Shown here piece by piece: positions 1 through 9,172 of a DNA stretch of 64,000 bases (the stretch's first letter is position 1; every line of letters begins with the position of its first letter). Origin of the DNA: Xylanibacter muris (GTDB lineage: Bacteria > Bacteroidota > Bacteroidia > Bacteroidales > Bacteroidaceae). Both the position numbers and the translations under genes were made by a program. The notes beneath the pieces were generated by a model. That model saw nothing but the letters and a program-made list of their open reading frames with translations. It had not been told where the DNA came from and searched no databases. The stretch lies in NCBI RefSeq assembly GCF_013166605.1, contig NZ_JABKKF010000001.1, positions 186,001-250,000 of the forward strand, written 5' to 3'.

Positions 1-890
1 TTTTTGGAGCAATATTTGATAAGTCATGGAATGTAAAACATGTATATACGGAAAGTATTGAAGGTGTTTATCCTATGTTGCAGAGTAAGTATGTACAAAG
101 TGATATTGGAGTAACTTATAAGGAAGTAAAGATGTTCTTGAAAGCAGGGCGTAAAGTGCTTTATTGTGGGACTCCTTGTCAAATATCTGGATTGAAAAGA
201 TTTTTATGTAAGAAATACGATGGTTTATTGACTGTTGATTTTTTGTGTCATGGAGTACCAAGTCCAGGAGTGTGGAGAAAATATGTTGAACGTGAACTTG
301 GACCGTTTGCGCGAAGCGCAACGGCTGGAAAAAATTCAGTTTTGAGTTTGTCTCTAAATACAGTGTCTGATTTATCGGATATTGAGTTTAGAGACAAAAC
401 TTATCGCGGCTGGAAAAAATACAGTTTTGTTGTCCGGAGAAAGTTGCCCTCTAAGGGCAACAAAAATACAGTTTTGTTGTCCGATAGTCATTATACAAAT
501 CCATATATGCAAGGATTTCTTTCTGATGTTTTTTTACGTCCTTCTTGTTATAAGTGTAAATGTAAAAATGGAAGATCTAGAAGTGATTTGACATTAGGTG
601 ATTTTTGGTGTGCAGAGCAAATAGATGAAAATATCGATGATGATAAAGGTTTATCTTTATTATTGGTCAATAATCCGGATTATCAATTACCGATGGGAAT
701 ATATAAAAAAGAATTTGCTTTTAATAAAGTAAAATATTTGAATGGAGGATTTATAGAATCACATGATTGTGATACTATAAGGCGTTATTTTTTCTATAAA
801 TTTTATACATATTTTAAAATAAAGAAATCACTTGATTATTCCATGTTTATGAGTAAAATAATAAAAAAACTTTTAAAGATATGGAAATAG
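1..890 (+). CDS. Coenzyme F420 hydrogenase/dehydrogenase beta-subunit-like protein (5' partial)
   Basis: The frame is open from base 3 of the window, so the gene starts upstream. This is the C-terminal part of an FrhB-type protein. Visible signs are the YCGTPCQISGL segment, the CHGVPSP motif and a Cys-rich stretch followed by GRSRSDLTLGDFW. In Bacteroidales such proteins sit beside pyruvyl transferases in capsule loci and probably act as redox partners in sugar or pyruvate-ketal chemistry, though the exact reaction is not established. The N-terminal ferredoxin-like part is outside the window. The stop overlaps the start of the pyruvyl transferase gene by 10 bases, so the two are co-translated. 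Bases 303-483 carry short palindromes and repeated words inside the reading frame (see findings). Confidence 0.85.
   Translation, partial: FGAIFDKSWNVKHVYTESIEGVYPMLQSKYVQSDIGVTYKEVKMFLKAGRKVLYCGTPCQISGLKRFLCKKYDGLLTVDFLCHGVPSPGVWRKYVERELGPFARSATAGKNSVLSLSLNTVSDLSDIEFRDKTYRGWKKYSFVVRRKLPSKGNKNTVLLSDSHYTNPYMQGFLSDVFLRPSCYKCKCKNGRSRSDLTLGDFWCAEQIDENIDDDKGLSLLLVNNPDYQLPMGIYKKEFAFNKVKYLNGGFIESHDCDTIRRYFFYKFYTYFKIKKSLDYSMFMSKIIKKLLKIWK
303..483 (+). repeat. In-frame palindromes and repeated words inside the FrhB-like gene
   Basis: A 15-base palindrome TTGCGCGAAGCGCAA lies at 307-321. A 12-bp perfect inverted repeat TTTGTCTCTAAA/TTTAGAGACAAA lies at 347-358 and 387-398. A hairpin GTTGCCC-TCTAA-GGGCAAC lies at 443-461. 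The word CTGGAAAAAAT(T/A)CAGTTTTG occurs at 325-344 and 410-429, and its AAATACAGTTTTG core followed by TTGTCCG recurs at 464-483. All of it is translated in frame without a stop. Confidence 0.75.
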
Positions 891-2005
891 GAATCTTTAC
901 ATTTTGGTCTTCAAAAGATAATTATGGGCAGATTTTACAAAGTTTTGCTCTTCAATACTTTTTGAATTTACAGGAAAACATAAATGCTGAAGTCATTCGT
1001 TATTATTCAACTAAAGAATCTTTATTGACAAGACTAAAAACATCAATAAAGCAGATTTTATTACGAATTTGTCCTATTATAGATAGAAGATTGGCATTAA
1101 AATATAATAAAATACAAGAGAGAAGTTTTGATACCTTTAAATGTAAATACATAAATTATTCTAAGAGTATATATTATGGAAGAAATGAATTGAATAAGAA
1201 TGTTCAAAAGTATGATGTCTTAATTGCCGGAAGTGACCAGGTTTGGTCAATGATGCTTGATAATCCCCAAAATAGTGTATATTTTTTAGATTTTGGTAAT
1301 AGAAAACAGAAAAGAATTTCTTATGCTGCAAGTTTTGGACTTCGGACTTATCCAAAAGAGTTGAAAGAAAAACTGAAAATACAGCTTGCCAGATTTTCAG
1401 CAATTTCTGTTAGAGAAAAAGACGGTGTTTCTATATGCAATGATTGTGGTTGTACTGCAATTCAAGTTTTTGATCCAACTTTACTGTTAGATAAAGAAGT
1501 GTATTTGCCATTTATTTTAAGTTCAAGGAAAGAACCATATACATTCCTGTATATTTTGAATGTTAGTAAAGACGATGTTTTTTGGAATAAAATACGATTT
1601 TGCATAAAAACAAATAAAATTTTGGGAACAACGGCATCAGGTTATACTTCAGACCAAGTAATTCTTGATGGTGTTGAATATGAAAATTCGACAATCCATC
1701 AATGGATGTCAAATATAGCTTATGCGGATACTGTAATAACAACGAGTTTTCATGGTGTTGTTTTTTCAATTATTTTTCAAAAAGATTTTATTTTTATTCC
1801 ATTAAAAGGTAAATATGCTCAATCAAATAACAGAGTTTTTGATTTGTTATCAAAAATAGAGTTGGAAAATAGAATACTTTTTAATGATTCTTCCATAGAG
1901 TGTTTATTACAGAATAAAATAGATTATTCTGTTGTTGAACCAAAATTAAAGTCTTTTCGCAATAAATCTATTGAATTTCTTAAAGAACAATTATTAATAA
2001 AATAA
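881..2005 (+). CDS. Polysaccharide pyruvyl transferase family protein
   Basis: 374 aa, matching the polysaccharide pyruvyl transferase family, which transfers pyruvate from phosphoenolpyruvate onto a sugar to make a pyruvate ketal in capsular or extracellular polysaccharide. Visible landmarks are the N-terminal GIFTFWSSKDNYGQILQ stretch, AGSDQVWS at about 116-123 and TTSFHGVVFS at about 287-296, which is the family C-terminal signature. The protein is cytoplasmic, with no signal peptide. It overlaps the upstream FrhB-like gene by 10 bases and is followed 4 bases later by a GT-A-like gene. The FrhB/pyruvyl transferase pairing is common in Bacteroidales capsule loci. Confidence 0.92.
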   Translation: MEIGIFTFWSSKDNYGQILQSFALQYFLNLQENINAEVIRYYSTKESLLTRLKTSIKQILLRICPIIDRRLALKYNKIQERSFDTFKCKYINYSKSIYYGRNELNKNVQKYDVLIAGSDQVWSMMLDNPQNSVYFLDFGNRKQKRISYAASFGLRTYPKELKEKLKIQLARFSAISVREKDGVSICNDCGCTAIQVFDPTLLLDKEVYLPFILSSRKEPYTFLYILNVSKDDVFWNKIRFCIKTNKILGTTASGYTSDQVILDGVEYENSTIHQWMSNIAYADTVITTSFHGVVFSIIFQKDFIFIPLKGKYAQSNNRVFDLLSKIELENRILFNDSSIECLLQNKIDYSVVEPKLKSFRNKSIEFLKEQLLIK

Positions 2006-2009
2006 GAAT

Positions 2010-2909
2010 ATGCTAACACAAGAAAAATACATAAGATCAGTAAAAGGCAGAAAAATAAAAACTCAGAAGTTGTTTGTAAAAATACTTCGATTTATTAATT
2101 CTGTTATTCTTATTAAAATAAAGAAAACTCCGGAAAAGGTTCAAGATTATATATATTTAACAATATGTAGAAGAAGTGATTTTGATATGGTTTTGGCATC
2201 AATATACTCTTTGTTTAAGAATTCTTCCATATTACCTAATAGGATAGTAATCGTATCAGATGGAACATGGAATCCTCAAGAAGGTGTTTTATATTTTAAA
2301 AAACATGGAGCAGATGTAGATTGTGTTAATTGGGATGAGTGTGCTTTTTATTACAAAGAATCATGTCCGTCATTGACAAAATGGGCTCAAGGTCATATTT
2401 GGGGTAAGAAAATGTCTGCAATTTTATATTTTTCAGAAAATTCAAGAGTACTTTTTTCCGATCCGGATATATTATGGTATAATACACCATTGACAAATGA
2501 TGAGTTTTGTAATACAAAGTTAAAGTTATCGATAGATAACTCTCATAACTATGATGATGAATTTATTAAGGCATACAATTATGAGAAGTTATATGCTACA
2601 ACAGAACCTATTAATTGTGGAGTTGTTTATATCCGAGGTGGTTTGGCATTACTTTCTGAGGATGCGTTGAGGTGTATAGATTATGAGGCGGAACATTGCG
2701 GAAAATTTGCAGAACAGACTGTTTTTGCAATAATGGATTTTTATTACAATAATCGTTGGAGTATGGAACAAATAACTTCAGAAATAAGTGATTTATTAAA
2801 ATCCTTTTTTTCTAAAACAATATTTTATGATAATATGATAGCTCGCCATTATTTATGGAGGTTAAAATGGATTTATTGGAAAGATTTCACTAAGATGCGT
2901 TTAAAATGA
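2010..2909 (+). CDS. Putative glycosyltransferase of GT-A type, family not identified
   Basis: 299 aa and not assigned to a named family. The centre reads VLFSDPDILWY, with a DPD triad at about residues 151-153. It is preceded by a segment resembling a GT-A nucleotide-binding fold: a strand IVIVSDGTW near 79-87 and a helix with KMSAILYF near 134-141. A DxD-like triad that binds the metal of a nucleotide sugar is typical of GT-A enzymes, so a role in polysaccharide assembly is inferred. There are no membrane segments. The stop shares an ATGA overlap with the polymerase gene downstream. A GT8-like or other orphan GT-A family is possible. Confidence 0.6.
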   Translation: MLTQEKYIRSVKGRKIKTQKLFVKILRFINSVILIKIKKTPEKVQDYIYLTICRRSDFDMVLASIYSLFKNSSILPNRIVIVSDGTWNPQEGVLYFKKHGADVDCVNWDECAFYYKESCPSLTKWAQGHIWGKKMSAILYFSENSRVLFSDPDILWYNTPLTNDEFCNTKLKLSIDNSHNYDDEFIKAYNYEKLYATTEPINCGVVYIRGGLALLSEDALRCIDYEAEHCGKFAEQTVFAIMDFYYNNRWSMEQITSEISDLLKSFFSKTIFYDNMIARHYLWRLKWIYWKDFTKMRLK

Positions 2910-4210
2910 ATTATCTTATAAGTTTAGTAAGGTCACTTAAACCACTTTGCATAGAGCATTGGTTTGTTGTTGTAATTCTTTTATATAGTATAGGAGGATT
3001 CATACGCTATAATTTCCTGTCTGGAACAATTGGAAATACTATACCGTTCGTTGGTTTTTGTATTTTGATATGGAGGTTGTTGGCAAGTAGGAAATCTATG
3101 CCATTAAGAGGTGTTTCTGCATTTTTTTATTTTATTCTTGTTGTTTGGACGTTATGGCTCACAATTGATATGATATTGTTCACTGATTTTAGAGAAATAA
3201 CAATGGAATATAAAGGTATTACGACTGTTCTTTTGAATATATCTCAGTCATTGATGTTTGCTCCCAATCTTTTGCCTTTGACAATTTTTTGTATACCGCG
3301 TAATCGCAATCTTGATTTCTCCTATATTGTACGTGCTTGTATTTTGATGATGATATTATATATCATCGCATATCCTTTTGCTTTATGGAGTGTTACTAAT
3401 TTCGCTCTTGATATGACGGCAAGAGCAGGAGAAGAAGGTAATTATAATAGTTTTATTAGTGATGCTTCTATTCATATATCATTGTTGCTTGCACCAAACT
3501 TAATGTTGTATTGCCGTGAGTATTTGCCGAGAAAAAAATGGTTGTTCTTTCTCTTGGCTTTTATTGCATCTTTGATCATTACGGTTTATACTGCCCGACG
3601 TGGTGGAACCCTTTTCTCTGTCTTATATCTTTTCTTTGCTTGGTTTATATATTCTGTTCATAATAAAAAGGTATCGAAATTTAAAGCAATGTTACTTGCT
3701 GTTGTTGTTGTAAGTGCTGCATATTATATTGTTACAGGATTGGCTGATTCTTTTTTCTCTTTGATTTTTGAACGTGGTATAGAGGAAAATCGTACAAATG
3801 TTGAAGAGTCTTTCTATGCTGATATGACATCTTGGTATGATTGGATTTTTGGTCGTGGATGGTTTGGGACATATTATGATTTGTCTTTTGATCAATTCCG
3901 TATGGGATTGGAAACAGGTTTTCTTACTCTTATTCTTAGAGGAGGATTGTTGTATTTAATACCTTATGTTGCCATTATGTTAATAGGTGCCTTTAATGGG
4001 TATTTCCGTTCACGCAATTTGTTTTGCAAATCATTGGGCGTATTGTTGTTTATGAATGTTTGTAGTTTATATCCTTTTGGATGGCCTGAAATGAATTTCA
4101 CTTTTTTTATATATTGGATTGGAATATGGATTTGTAATCAGCCGAGATACCGAAATATGACAGATATAGAAATAAAACAGATATTTTTTACACACCCATT
4201 AATAAGGTAA
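2906..4210 (+). CDS. O-antigen/capsule polymerase (Wzy-like) membrane protein
   Basis: 434 aa, almost wholly hydrophobic, with about ten predicted membrane helices and a larger outward loop between them. The segment YTARRGGTLFSVLYLFFAWF fits the Wzy_C/O-antigen ligase pattern, and the loop GRGWFGTYYDLSFDQFR sits just before a GLETGFLTLILRGG stretch as in bacterial polymerases. The expected role is linking lipid-bound repeat units into polymer on the periplasmic face. It is the only such protein in the visible part of the locus. The start overlaps the previous stop (ATGA). Polymerase and ligase families share this fold, so Wzy rather than WaaL is inferred from the capsule context. Confidence 0.85.
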   Translation: MNYLISLVRSLKPLCIEHWFVVVILLYSIGGFIRYNFLSGTIGNTIPFVGFCILIWRLLASRKSMPLRGVSAFFYFILVVWTLWLTIDMILFTDFREITMEYKGITTVLLNISQSLMFAPNLLPLTIFCIPRNRNLDFSYIVRACILMMILYIIAYPFALWSVTNFALDMTARAGEEGNYNSFISDASIHISLLLAPNLMLYCREYLPRKKWLFFLLAFIASLIITVYTARRGGTLFSVLYLFFAWFIYSVHNKKVSKFKAMLLAVVVVSAAYYIVTGLADSFFSLIFERGIEENRTNVEESFYADMTSWYDWIFGRGWFGTYYDLSFDQFRMGLETGFLTLILRGGLLYLIPYVAIMLIGAFNGYFRSRNLFCKSLGVLLFMNVCSLYPFGWPEMNFTFFIYWIGIWICNQPRYRNMTDIEIKQIFFTHPLIR

Positions 4211-4214
4211 CAAT

Positions 4215-4826
4215 ATGTATCATTTAAAATTGAGAGGTTATAATTGTATTGTGCGATATTCCAATAAGCTTTTCTGCTATATCACAACATACTGTACTCT
4301 ATTGAAAGGTTGGTTGTTGGGTGTCAGAATTGGAAGAAAGTGTACTTTTGAGGGTTTTATCTGTATTAAAAGAACTCCTTTCGGAAGCATATCCATTGGG
4401 AATGGATGCAGGTTTCTTTCAAGAGAAACTTCCAATAATATGGGATTGAATCATAGATGCATGCTTTCTGTTTCTCCTGCATATAAAGGTGAAACGGCTA
4501 TGTTGGTAATTGGAAATGACTGCGGATTTTCTGGAGTATCAATTTGGTGCTTTAAGAATATTTTAATAGGTAATAATGTGCGTGTAGGAGCAAATACTAT
4601 TATAATGGACGGAGATGCTCATTTTGATGATTCACGCACTGCTCCTCCAGCTTCCATAATTATTGAGGATGGTGTTTTTATTGGTGCAAACTGTATAGTT
4701 AAAAAAGGTGTGACAATTGGTGCAAACAGTGTTATAGGAATGAACAGTGTTGTAACAAAAAGTATTCCTTCAAACAGTATAGCTATAGGAAATCCATGTA
4801 AGGTAATTAGGCAGATAAATATTTAA
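4215..4826 (+). CDS. Left-handed beta-helix acyltransferase (hexapeptide repeat)
   Basis: 203 aa. The C-terminal two thirds are imperfect hexapeptide repeats such as IGNNVRVGANTII, IGANCIVKKGVTIG and ANSVIGMNSVV, ending in the family-typical IAIGNPCKVIR. MDGDAHFDD places a likely catalytic histidine at about residue 136. Proteins of this type O- or N-acetylate sugars from acetyl-CoA in the cytoplasm as trimers. It lies 4 bases after the polymerase gene and 5 bases before a GT4 gene, so it probably decorates the capsule repeat unit. Confidence 0.88.
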   Translation: MYHLKLRGYNCIVRYSNKLFCYITTYCTLLKGWLLGVRIGRKCTFEGFICIKRTPFGSISIGNGCRFLSRETSNNMGLNHRCMLSVSPAYKGETAMLVIGNDCGFSGVSIWCFKNILIGNNVRVGANTIIMDGDAHFDDSRTAPPASIIIEDGVFIGANCIVKKGVTIGANSVIGMNSVVTKSIPSNSIAIGNPCKVIRQINI

Positions 4827-4831
4827 AGTTT

Positions 4832-6112
4832 ATGAAGGTACTTTGGTTTTCAAACAGTCCATGTGGAAGTGTAAAGCGTTTCTCTCAAAGGATAACAAGA
4901 GGAGGTTGGCTTATATCTCTTGAAGATGAGATAAAGAAGCATCATGATATAGAGCTTAGCGTTGCATATATTTCTCCGAAATATGAAGAACCTTTTGAAT
5001 ATGACGGAGTGAAGTACTACCCTGTATTAAGAGAAAGTTCTTTGAATCCGATTAAACGTATATTTCAAAGGTATAAAAGTTTGACGAGTATTGATGATGA
5101 GATTCTTCCGAGACTGTTAGATGTAGTGAAAAAAAGTTGTCCGGATATTATACATATTCATGGTACGGAAGAGAGTTTTGGATTGATACAGAAAGAAATA
5201 CATGATATACCAATTGCAATTTCAGTACAGGGATTAATAGCACCTTATACTGAAAAGTATTTTTCCGGATATCCAAAGAATATTGTATGTCGCTATGAAT
5301 CTTTGTTTAATAAAATAAAAGGTGTCGGTGTGAATAATTCATACCGTAACTTTCGCGATAGGTCTCTACGTGAAATGTATTATCTTAATAAATGCAGGTA
5401 TATAATAGGACGTACTATGTTTGACTATTGTGTACCTTTGCTTGCAAATCCTAATATGAAATACTATCGTGGTGAGGAAATAATGCGTCAGCCATTTTAT
5501 GAGTCAAAATGGCTTGGAGGCGGTAAGAGAAAACGCTTTACTGTTGTTACAACAATATCAGGCGGGGTTTATAAAGGATATGAAACCCTGCTTCATGCTG
5601 CAACCTTGCTTAAGAAGTATGCTGATTTTGATTTTGAATGGCAGATAATAGGTTATGAAAAGTCATCACAGTGGGTGCATATAGCAGAGAAATATAAAAA
5701 GATGAACTCGTCAGATGCAAATGTATGTTTTCATGGGCGATGCACAGCAGAGGAAATGGTTGAAATCCTTGTAAATGCGGATGTATATTGTCATGTAAGC
5801 CATATAGAAAACAGTCCCAATTCTGTATGTGAAGCAATGCTTTTGGGTTTGCCTGTGATAGCTACAGCTACAGGTGGCACTCAAAGTCTGTTGACGGATG
5901 GGATAGAGGGATTTCTTATTCAAGACGGTGACCCATATACCTGTGCTGGTACAATTGTTGAAGTACAACAAAATATGGAGCATGCAAGGTTAATGGGTGA
6001 AAATGCACATAAGCGGGCTTGGGAACGTCATAATCCAATAAAGATAGGTAATGCTTTGGTGGAAACATACGGTAATATAATTGAAGATTTTGGAAACAGT
6101 GATATTCAGTGA
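4832..6112 (+). CDS. Glycosyltransferase family 4 protein
   Basis: 426 aa, GT-B fold. The C-terminal domain contains the EX7E motif of GT4 retaining enzymes (ENSPNSVCE, about 326-334) followed by AMLLGLPVIATATGG, and the strand TTISGGVYKGYETLL that starts the donor-binding half at about 240. The N-terminal half has DIIHIHGTEESFG near 105-117. It probably adds one sugar of the repeat unit at the inner membrane. Donor and acceptor cannot be told from sequence. Confidence 0.9.
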   Translation: MKVLWFSNSPCGSVKRFSQRITRGGWLISLEDEIKKHHDIELSVAYISPKYEEPFEYDGVKYYPVLRESSLNPIKRIFQRYKSLTSIDDEILPRLLDVVKKSCPDIIHIHGTEESFGLIQKEIHDIPIAISVQGLIAPYTEKYFSGYPKNIVCRYESLFNKIKGVGVNNSYRNFRDRSLREMYYLNKCRYIIGRTMFDYCVPLLANPNMKYYRGEEIMRQPFYESKWLGGGKRKRFTVVTTISGGVYKGYETLLHAATLLKKYADFDFEWQIIGYEKSSQWVHIAEKYKKMNSSDANVCFHGRCTAEEMVEILVNADVYCHVSHIENSPNSVCEAMLLGLPVIATATGGTQSLLTDGIEGFLIQDGDPYTCAGTIVEVQQNMEHARLMGENAHKRAWERHNPIKIGNALVETYGNIIEDFGNSDIQ

Positions 6113-6152
6113 ATGTGTTTGCTGATGTACATAATATTTAGCAGATGAATTT

Positions 6153-7886
6153 ATGACAATACATTTTTTTATAGATAATGCTTTTCCATACGGTATGGCA
6201 GCAGCAAAGCGCAGACTATGTTATGCAAAAGGATTAATGAATGAAGGGCATTGTATCAATATACATATCTGTCATAAATGCTTTGAACAAGGTGATGATG
6301 ACGGATTTGCAGAACAAGGAGAATACTGTGGTATATCTTATTCATATATAAATGGTAAATATAAACATAAAAATAAATTTTTGCGTACATTCGATTGGTT
6401 TTTATTTGATTATGTAAAAAGTTTCTTTTATGCTTTAAAACGTGTTCATAAGGGTGAGGTTATGTATGTATATCTATATCCTATGTTTATGCAGATTCTG
6501 CTCATACTCGTTTCATATATGAAAGGTTCGAAAATTGTAAAGGAAACATGCGAACATCCTATGGCCTTAGGTAATGTAAATTCGAAATGGCATAAGTTTT
6601 GTTGTTGGTTTCAGTTTTATTTTGTGATGCCTCGTTATGATGGATTTATAGCAATATCCAGGGAATTGGATAAATTTGTATGTAAGTATAAATCAAAGAG
6701 AGCTGAATCTATAATAGTGCCTATACTTGTTGATGATAATGTTGATGGAATTGACTTTAAAAATATAAAGTCTCCATATAATGTACCCTATATAATACAT
6801 ACGGGGACGATGTATGAACAAAAAGACAGTATTTCAAAGATTATAAAGGCGTTTTCACGTTATAAAAAAGAAACAGGGTCTGATTGTAAGTTGGTTTTTA
6901 CAGGTCCTCATGCAAATGAACGATGTTCATATATTCCTTTGATGGAAGAATTGGGGGTGCGTGACAGCATTGATTTGTTAGGATTAGTAAGTACGGAACA
7001 AGTTGCCATACTACAGCACTTTGCTGCCATGACTATAATCTATAAAAGTGACAATCTGCAGACAAGAAACTGTTTTCCTACGAAGTTGGGAGAAATGCTT
7101 ATTTGTGGTGTTCCTGTGATAACTACTACAATAGGGGACAGTAATTTGTATCTGGAGAATAAAAAAAGTGCATTTATAATGGAACCGGATGATGAAGATG
7201 CTCTTGTATTCTATATGAATGAAATACTGACAAAAAGTGATGCTGCAAATTCGATTGGTATGGAAGGAAAACAAGTTGCTGAAAAGTATTTTAATTTGAT
7301 ATACCAAGGTCGTAGACTTGCAGAATTTTTTAATCTGTTATTTTTAAAAGAATATAAAGTGATAAATCGTGTTTTAAAAGCATTTATGTCTTCTGAAGAA
7401 TATGCAAAAAGGATTGGCGTAAATATCGGTGAAAATAATTTTGTTCCAGATAAAGAAACATGGTCTTCTGAGCCTTATTTAATAACGGTTGGAAATAATT
7501 GCCAAATAACAATGGGGGTCAGGATTTTTACCCATGGAGGCGGACAACCTGTACGTGAGCAAATCCCGGATTTTGATGCTTTCGGAAAAGTTGTTATTAA
7601 AGATTATGTGTATATAGGAAATAATTCACTTATAATGCCGGGAGTTACTATCGGAGATCATTCTATTATTGCAGCAGGAAGTATTGTAACAAAATCGGTT
7701 CCCCCAAATACTGTTGTTGCAGGTAATCCTGCAACAATTGTCTGTTCTGTTAGTGATTATATTAACCGTAATATTTGTTATAATACCCATACCAAAGGTT
7801 TGGATAAAGAAGTGAAGAAACATGTATTACAAAGTATGCCTGAAGAAAAGTTTATTGTAAAGAAAATGCTAAAACATGAGCGATAA
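6153..7886 (+). CDS. Fused glycosyltransferase (GT4-like) plus hexapeptide acyltransferase
   Basis: 577 aa in two parts. Residues 1-395 are a GT-B glycosyltransferase with IIHTGTMYEQKDS at the start of the donor domain (about 214) and FPTKLGEMLICGVPVITT near 308. Residues 410-540 are a left-handed beta-helix acyltransferase with FTHGGGQPV (His about 461), YIGNNSLIMPGVTIGDHSIIAAGS and VVAGNPATIV. The reading frame is continuous and each half has normal length, so this is a true fusion. It implies coupled sugar transfer and acetylation, possibly of the sugar it adds. A 40-base gap separates it from the upstream gene. Confidence 0.88.
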   Translation: MTIHFFIDNAFPYGMAAAKRRLCYAKGLMNEGHCINIHICHKCFEQGDDDGFAEQGEYCGISYSYINGKYKHKNKFLRTFDWFLFDYVKSFFYALKRVHKGEVMYVYLYPMFMQILLILVSYMKGSKIVKETCEHPMALGNVNSKWHKFCCWFQFYFVMPRYDGFIAISRELDKFVCKYKSKRAESIIVPILVDDNVDGIDFKNIKSPYNVPYIIHTGTMYEQKDSISKIIKAFSRYKKETGSDCKLVFTGPHANERCSYIPLMEELGVRDSIDLLGLVSTEQVAILQHFAAMTIIYKSDNLQTRNCFPTKLGEMLICGVPVITTTIGDSNLYLENKKSAFIMEPDDEDALVFYMNEILTKSDAANSIGMEGKQVAEKYFNLIYQGRRLAEFFNLLFLKEYKVINRVLKAFMSSEEYAKRIGVNIGENNFVPDKETWSSEPYLITVGNNCQITMGVRIFTHGGGQPVREQIPDFDAFGKVVIKDYVYIGNNSLIMPGVTIGDHSIIAAGSIVTKSVPPNTVVAGNPATIVCSVSDYINRNICYNTHTKGLDKEVKKHVLQSMPEEKFIVKKMLKHER

Positions 7887-7944
7887 GCCAAGTTTGGATT
7901 CATATACTTAATAAACTTGGAATATAATATAAAAATGAGAATAA

Positions 7945-9036
7945 ATGAAAATAGCAATGGTAACCGACCATCTTTTAAGTGGTGGTAAAGAGCGTAGAAT
8001 GGTGGAACTTATGAAAGTTTTATCGAAAAATCCGAAATATGAGTTCACTGTTGTATTGTTAGAAGGAAAAGATGATTCTTCGATTGCATATAGAGATATT
8101 TTATATTGTCCTGTAAGGTTTGTATACTTAGGACAATATAACCGTAGACAATTAATATGGCAGTTTTATTCTTTATGTAAGAAAGAAAAGTTTGATTTGA
8201 TACATTTGTGGGCTGCATTGGTGTATGGATATATACTTGCTCCGACCCATTATATGCTGAAAACTCCGATAATAAGTTCTTCTATAACAAGTGCTCGAAA
8301 ACAAGGTGGAAATAAGTTTCGGATAAATAAATTTACTTATAATTTCTATGATAAAGTTCTCTCTAATTCGAAACAGGCTTTTGTGATAAATGAAGTTCCG
8401 GAGGATAAAGCTATTTGCATATATAATGGTTTTAATCCAGAGAGACTACAAATAAAAACTACACCGGAAGAAATTCGTAAAAGGTATGGAATAAAAACAT
8501 CATTCATAGTATCAATGGCCGGTGAATATTCCAAGCGTAAAGATTATCCATTATTTGTGAATGCAGCAAATAGGGTGTTACAAGCAAATCCGGATGTGAC
8601 ATTCATAGCGATGGGTAGTGGTGATTCTGTGCCATACGAGGCATTGGTAGAAAAAGAATTTAAAGACCGTATTAAATTTGTTGGTCGAGTGACTGATGTT
8701 GAGTCTGTATATAATGCGAGTGATGTTGTTGTTTTGGCAACAATGGTGGAAGGGGTTAGTAATGCTATTATGGAGGGAATGTCATTAGGAAAACCAATCG
8801 TCTCTACTTACGGTCCTTATGTTGGTACAGCAGAAATTGTAGAGGACAATAGGAGTGGATTTTTAGTAAAGTATCATGATGTTGAAGCATTTGCAGACAG
8901 AATCATAAGATTATTAAATGATGATTTGCTTAGAAAGGAAATGGGAGAAAGAGGATGTAGAATTGTGAAGGATAAATTTAATATTAAGCAAATGGTGGAT
9001 GGATTTGCTATGGTATATGATAATTACGATATGTAA
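7945..9036 (+). CDS. Glycosyltransferase family 4 protein
   Basis: 363 aa, GT-B fold. The N-terminus MKIAMVTDHLLSGGKERRMV is the glycine-rich acceptor-domain loop of GT4 enzymes. The C-terminal half has VSMAGEYSKRKDYPLFVNA and the EX7E motif EGVSNAIME (about 269-277) followed by GMSLGKPIVST. It is soluble and probably membrane-associated. It is followed by a 136-base gap that contains a weak terminator-like hairpin, so it may close a transcriptional sub-unit of the capsule locus. Confidence 0.9.
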   Translation: MKIAMVTDHLLSGGKERRMVELMKVLSKNPKYEFTVVLLEGKDDSSIAYRDILYCPVRFVYLGQYNRRQLIWQFYSLCKKEKFDLIHLWAALVYGYILAPTHYMLKTPIISSSITSARKQGGNKFRINKFTYNFYDKVLSNSKQAFVINEVPEDKAICIYNGFNPERLQIKTTPEEIRKRYGIKTSFIVSMAGEYSKRKDYPLFVNAANRVLQANPDVTFIAMGSGDSVPYEALVEKEFKDRIKFVGRVTDVESVYNASDVVVLATMVEGVSNAIMEGMSLGKPIVSTYGPYVGTAEIVEDNRSGFLVKYHDVEAFADRIIRLLNDDLLRKEMGERGCRIVKDKFNIKQMVDGFAMVYDNYDM

Positions 9037-9075
9037 TATAAAATTATTTTGTGTACGGTAATTGTGACTATGTAT

Positions 9076-9110
9076 AGTTTCTGTCTATCATAAGAAACTT
9101 AAAGTTTTTT
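9076..9110 (+). terminator. Weak terminator-like hairpin inside the capsule locus
   Basis: AGTTTCT at 9076-9082 pairs with AGAAACT at 9093-9099, followed by a six-T run at 9105-9110. The stem is short and A+T-rich, so partial termination or attenuation is more likely than a full stop. Base composition rises in G+C just after it. Confidence 0.4.
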
Positions 9111-9172
9111 AGTTTGATGATTACATGTAGTGATTGTTTGTAAAGTCTTGTATAACAAATATAACGAAAAAT

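Noticed and set aside
9134..9172. Upstream TTG start for the nucleotidyltransferase
   Set aside because: An ATG at 9173 gives a normal N-terminus, and the extension overlaps the A+T-rich leader with no coding character.
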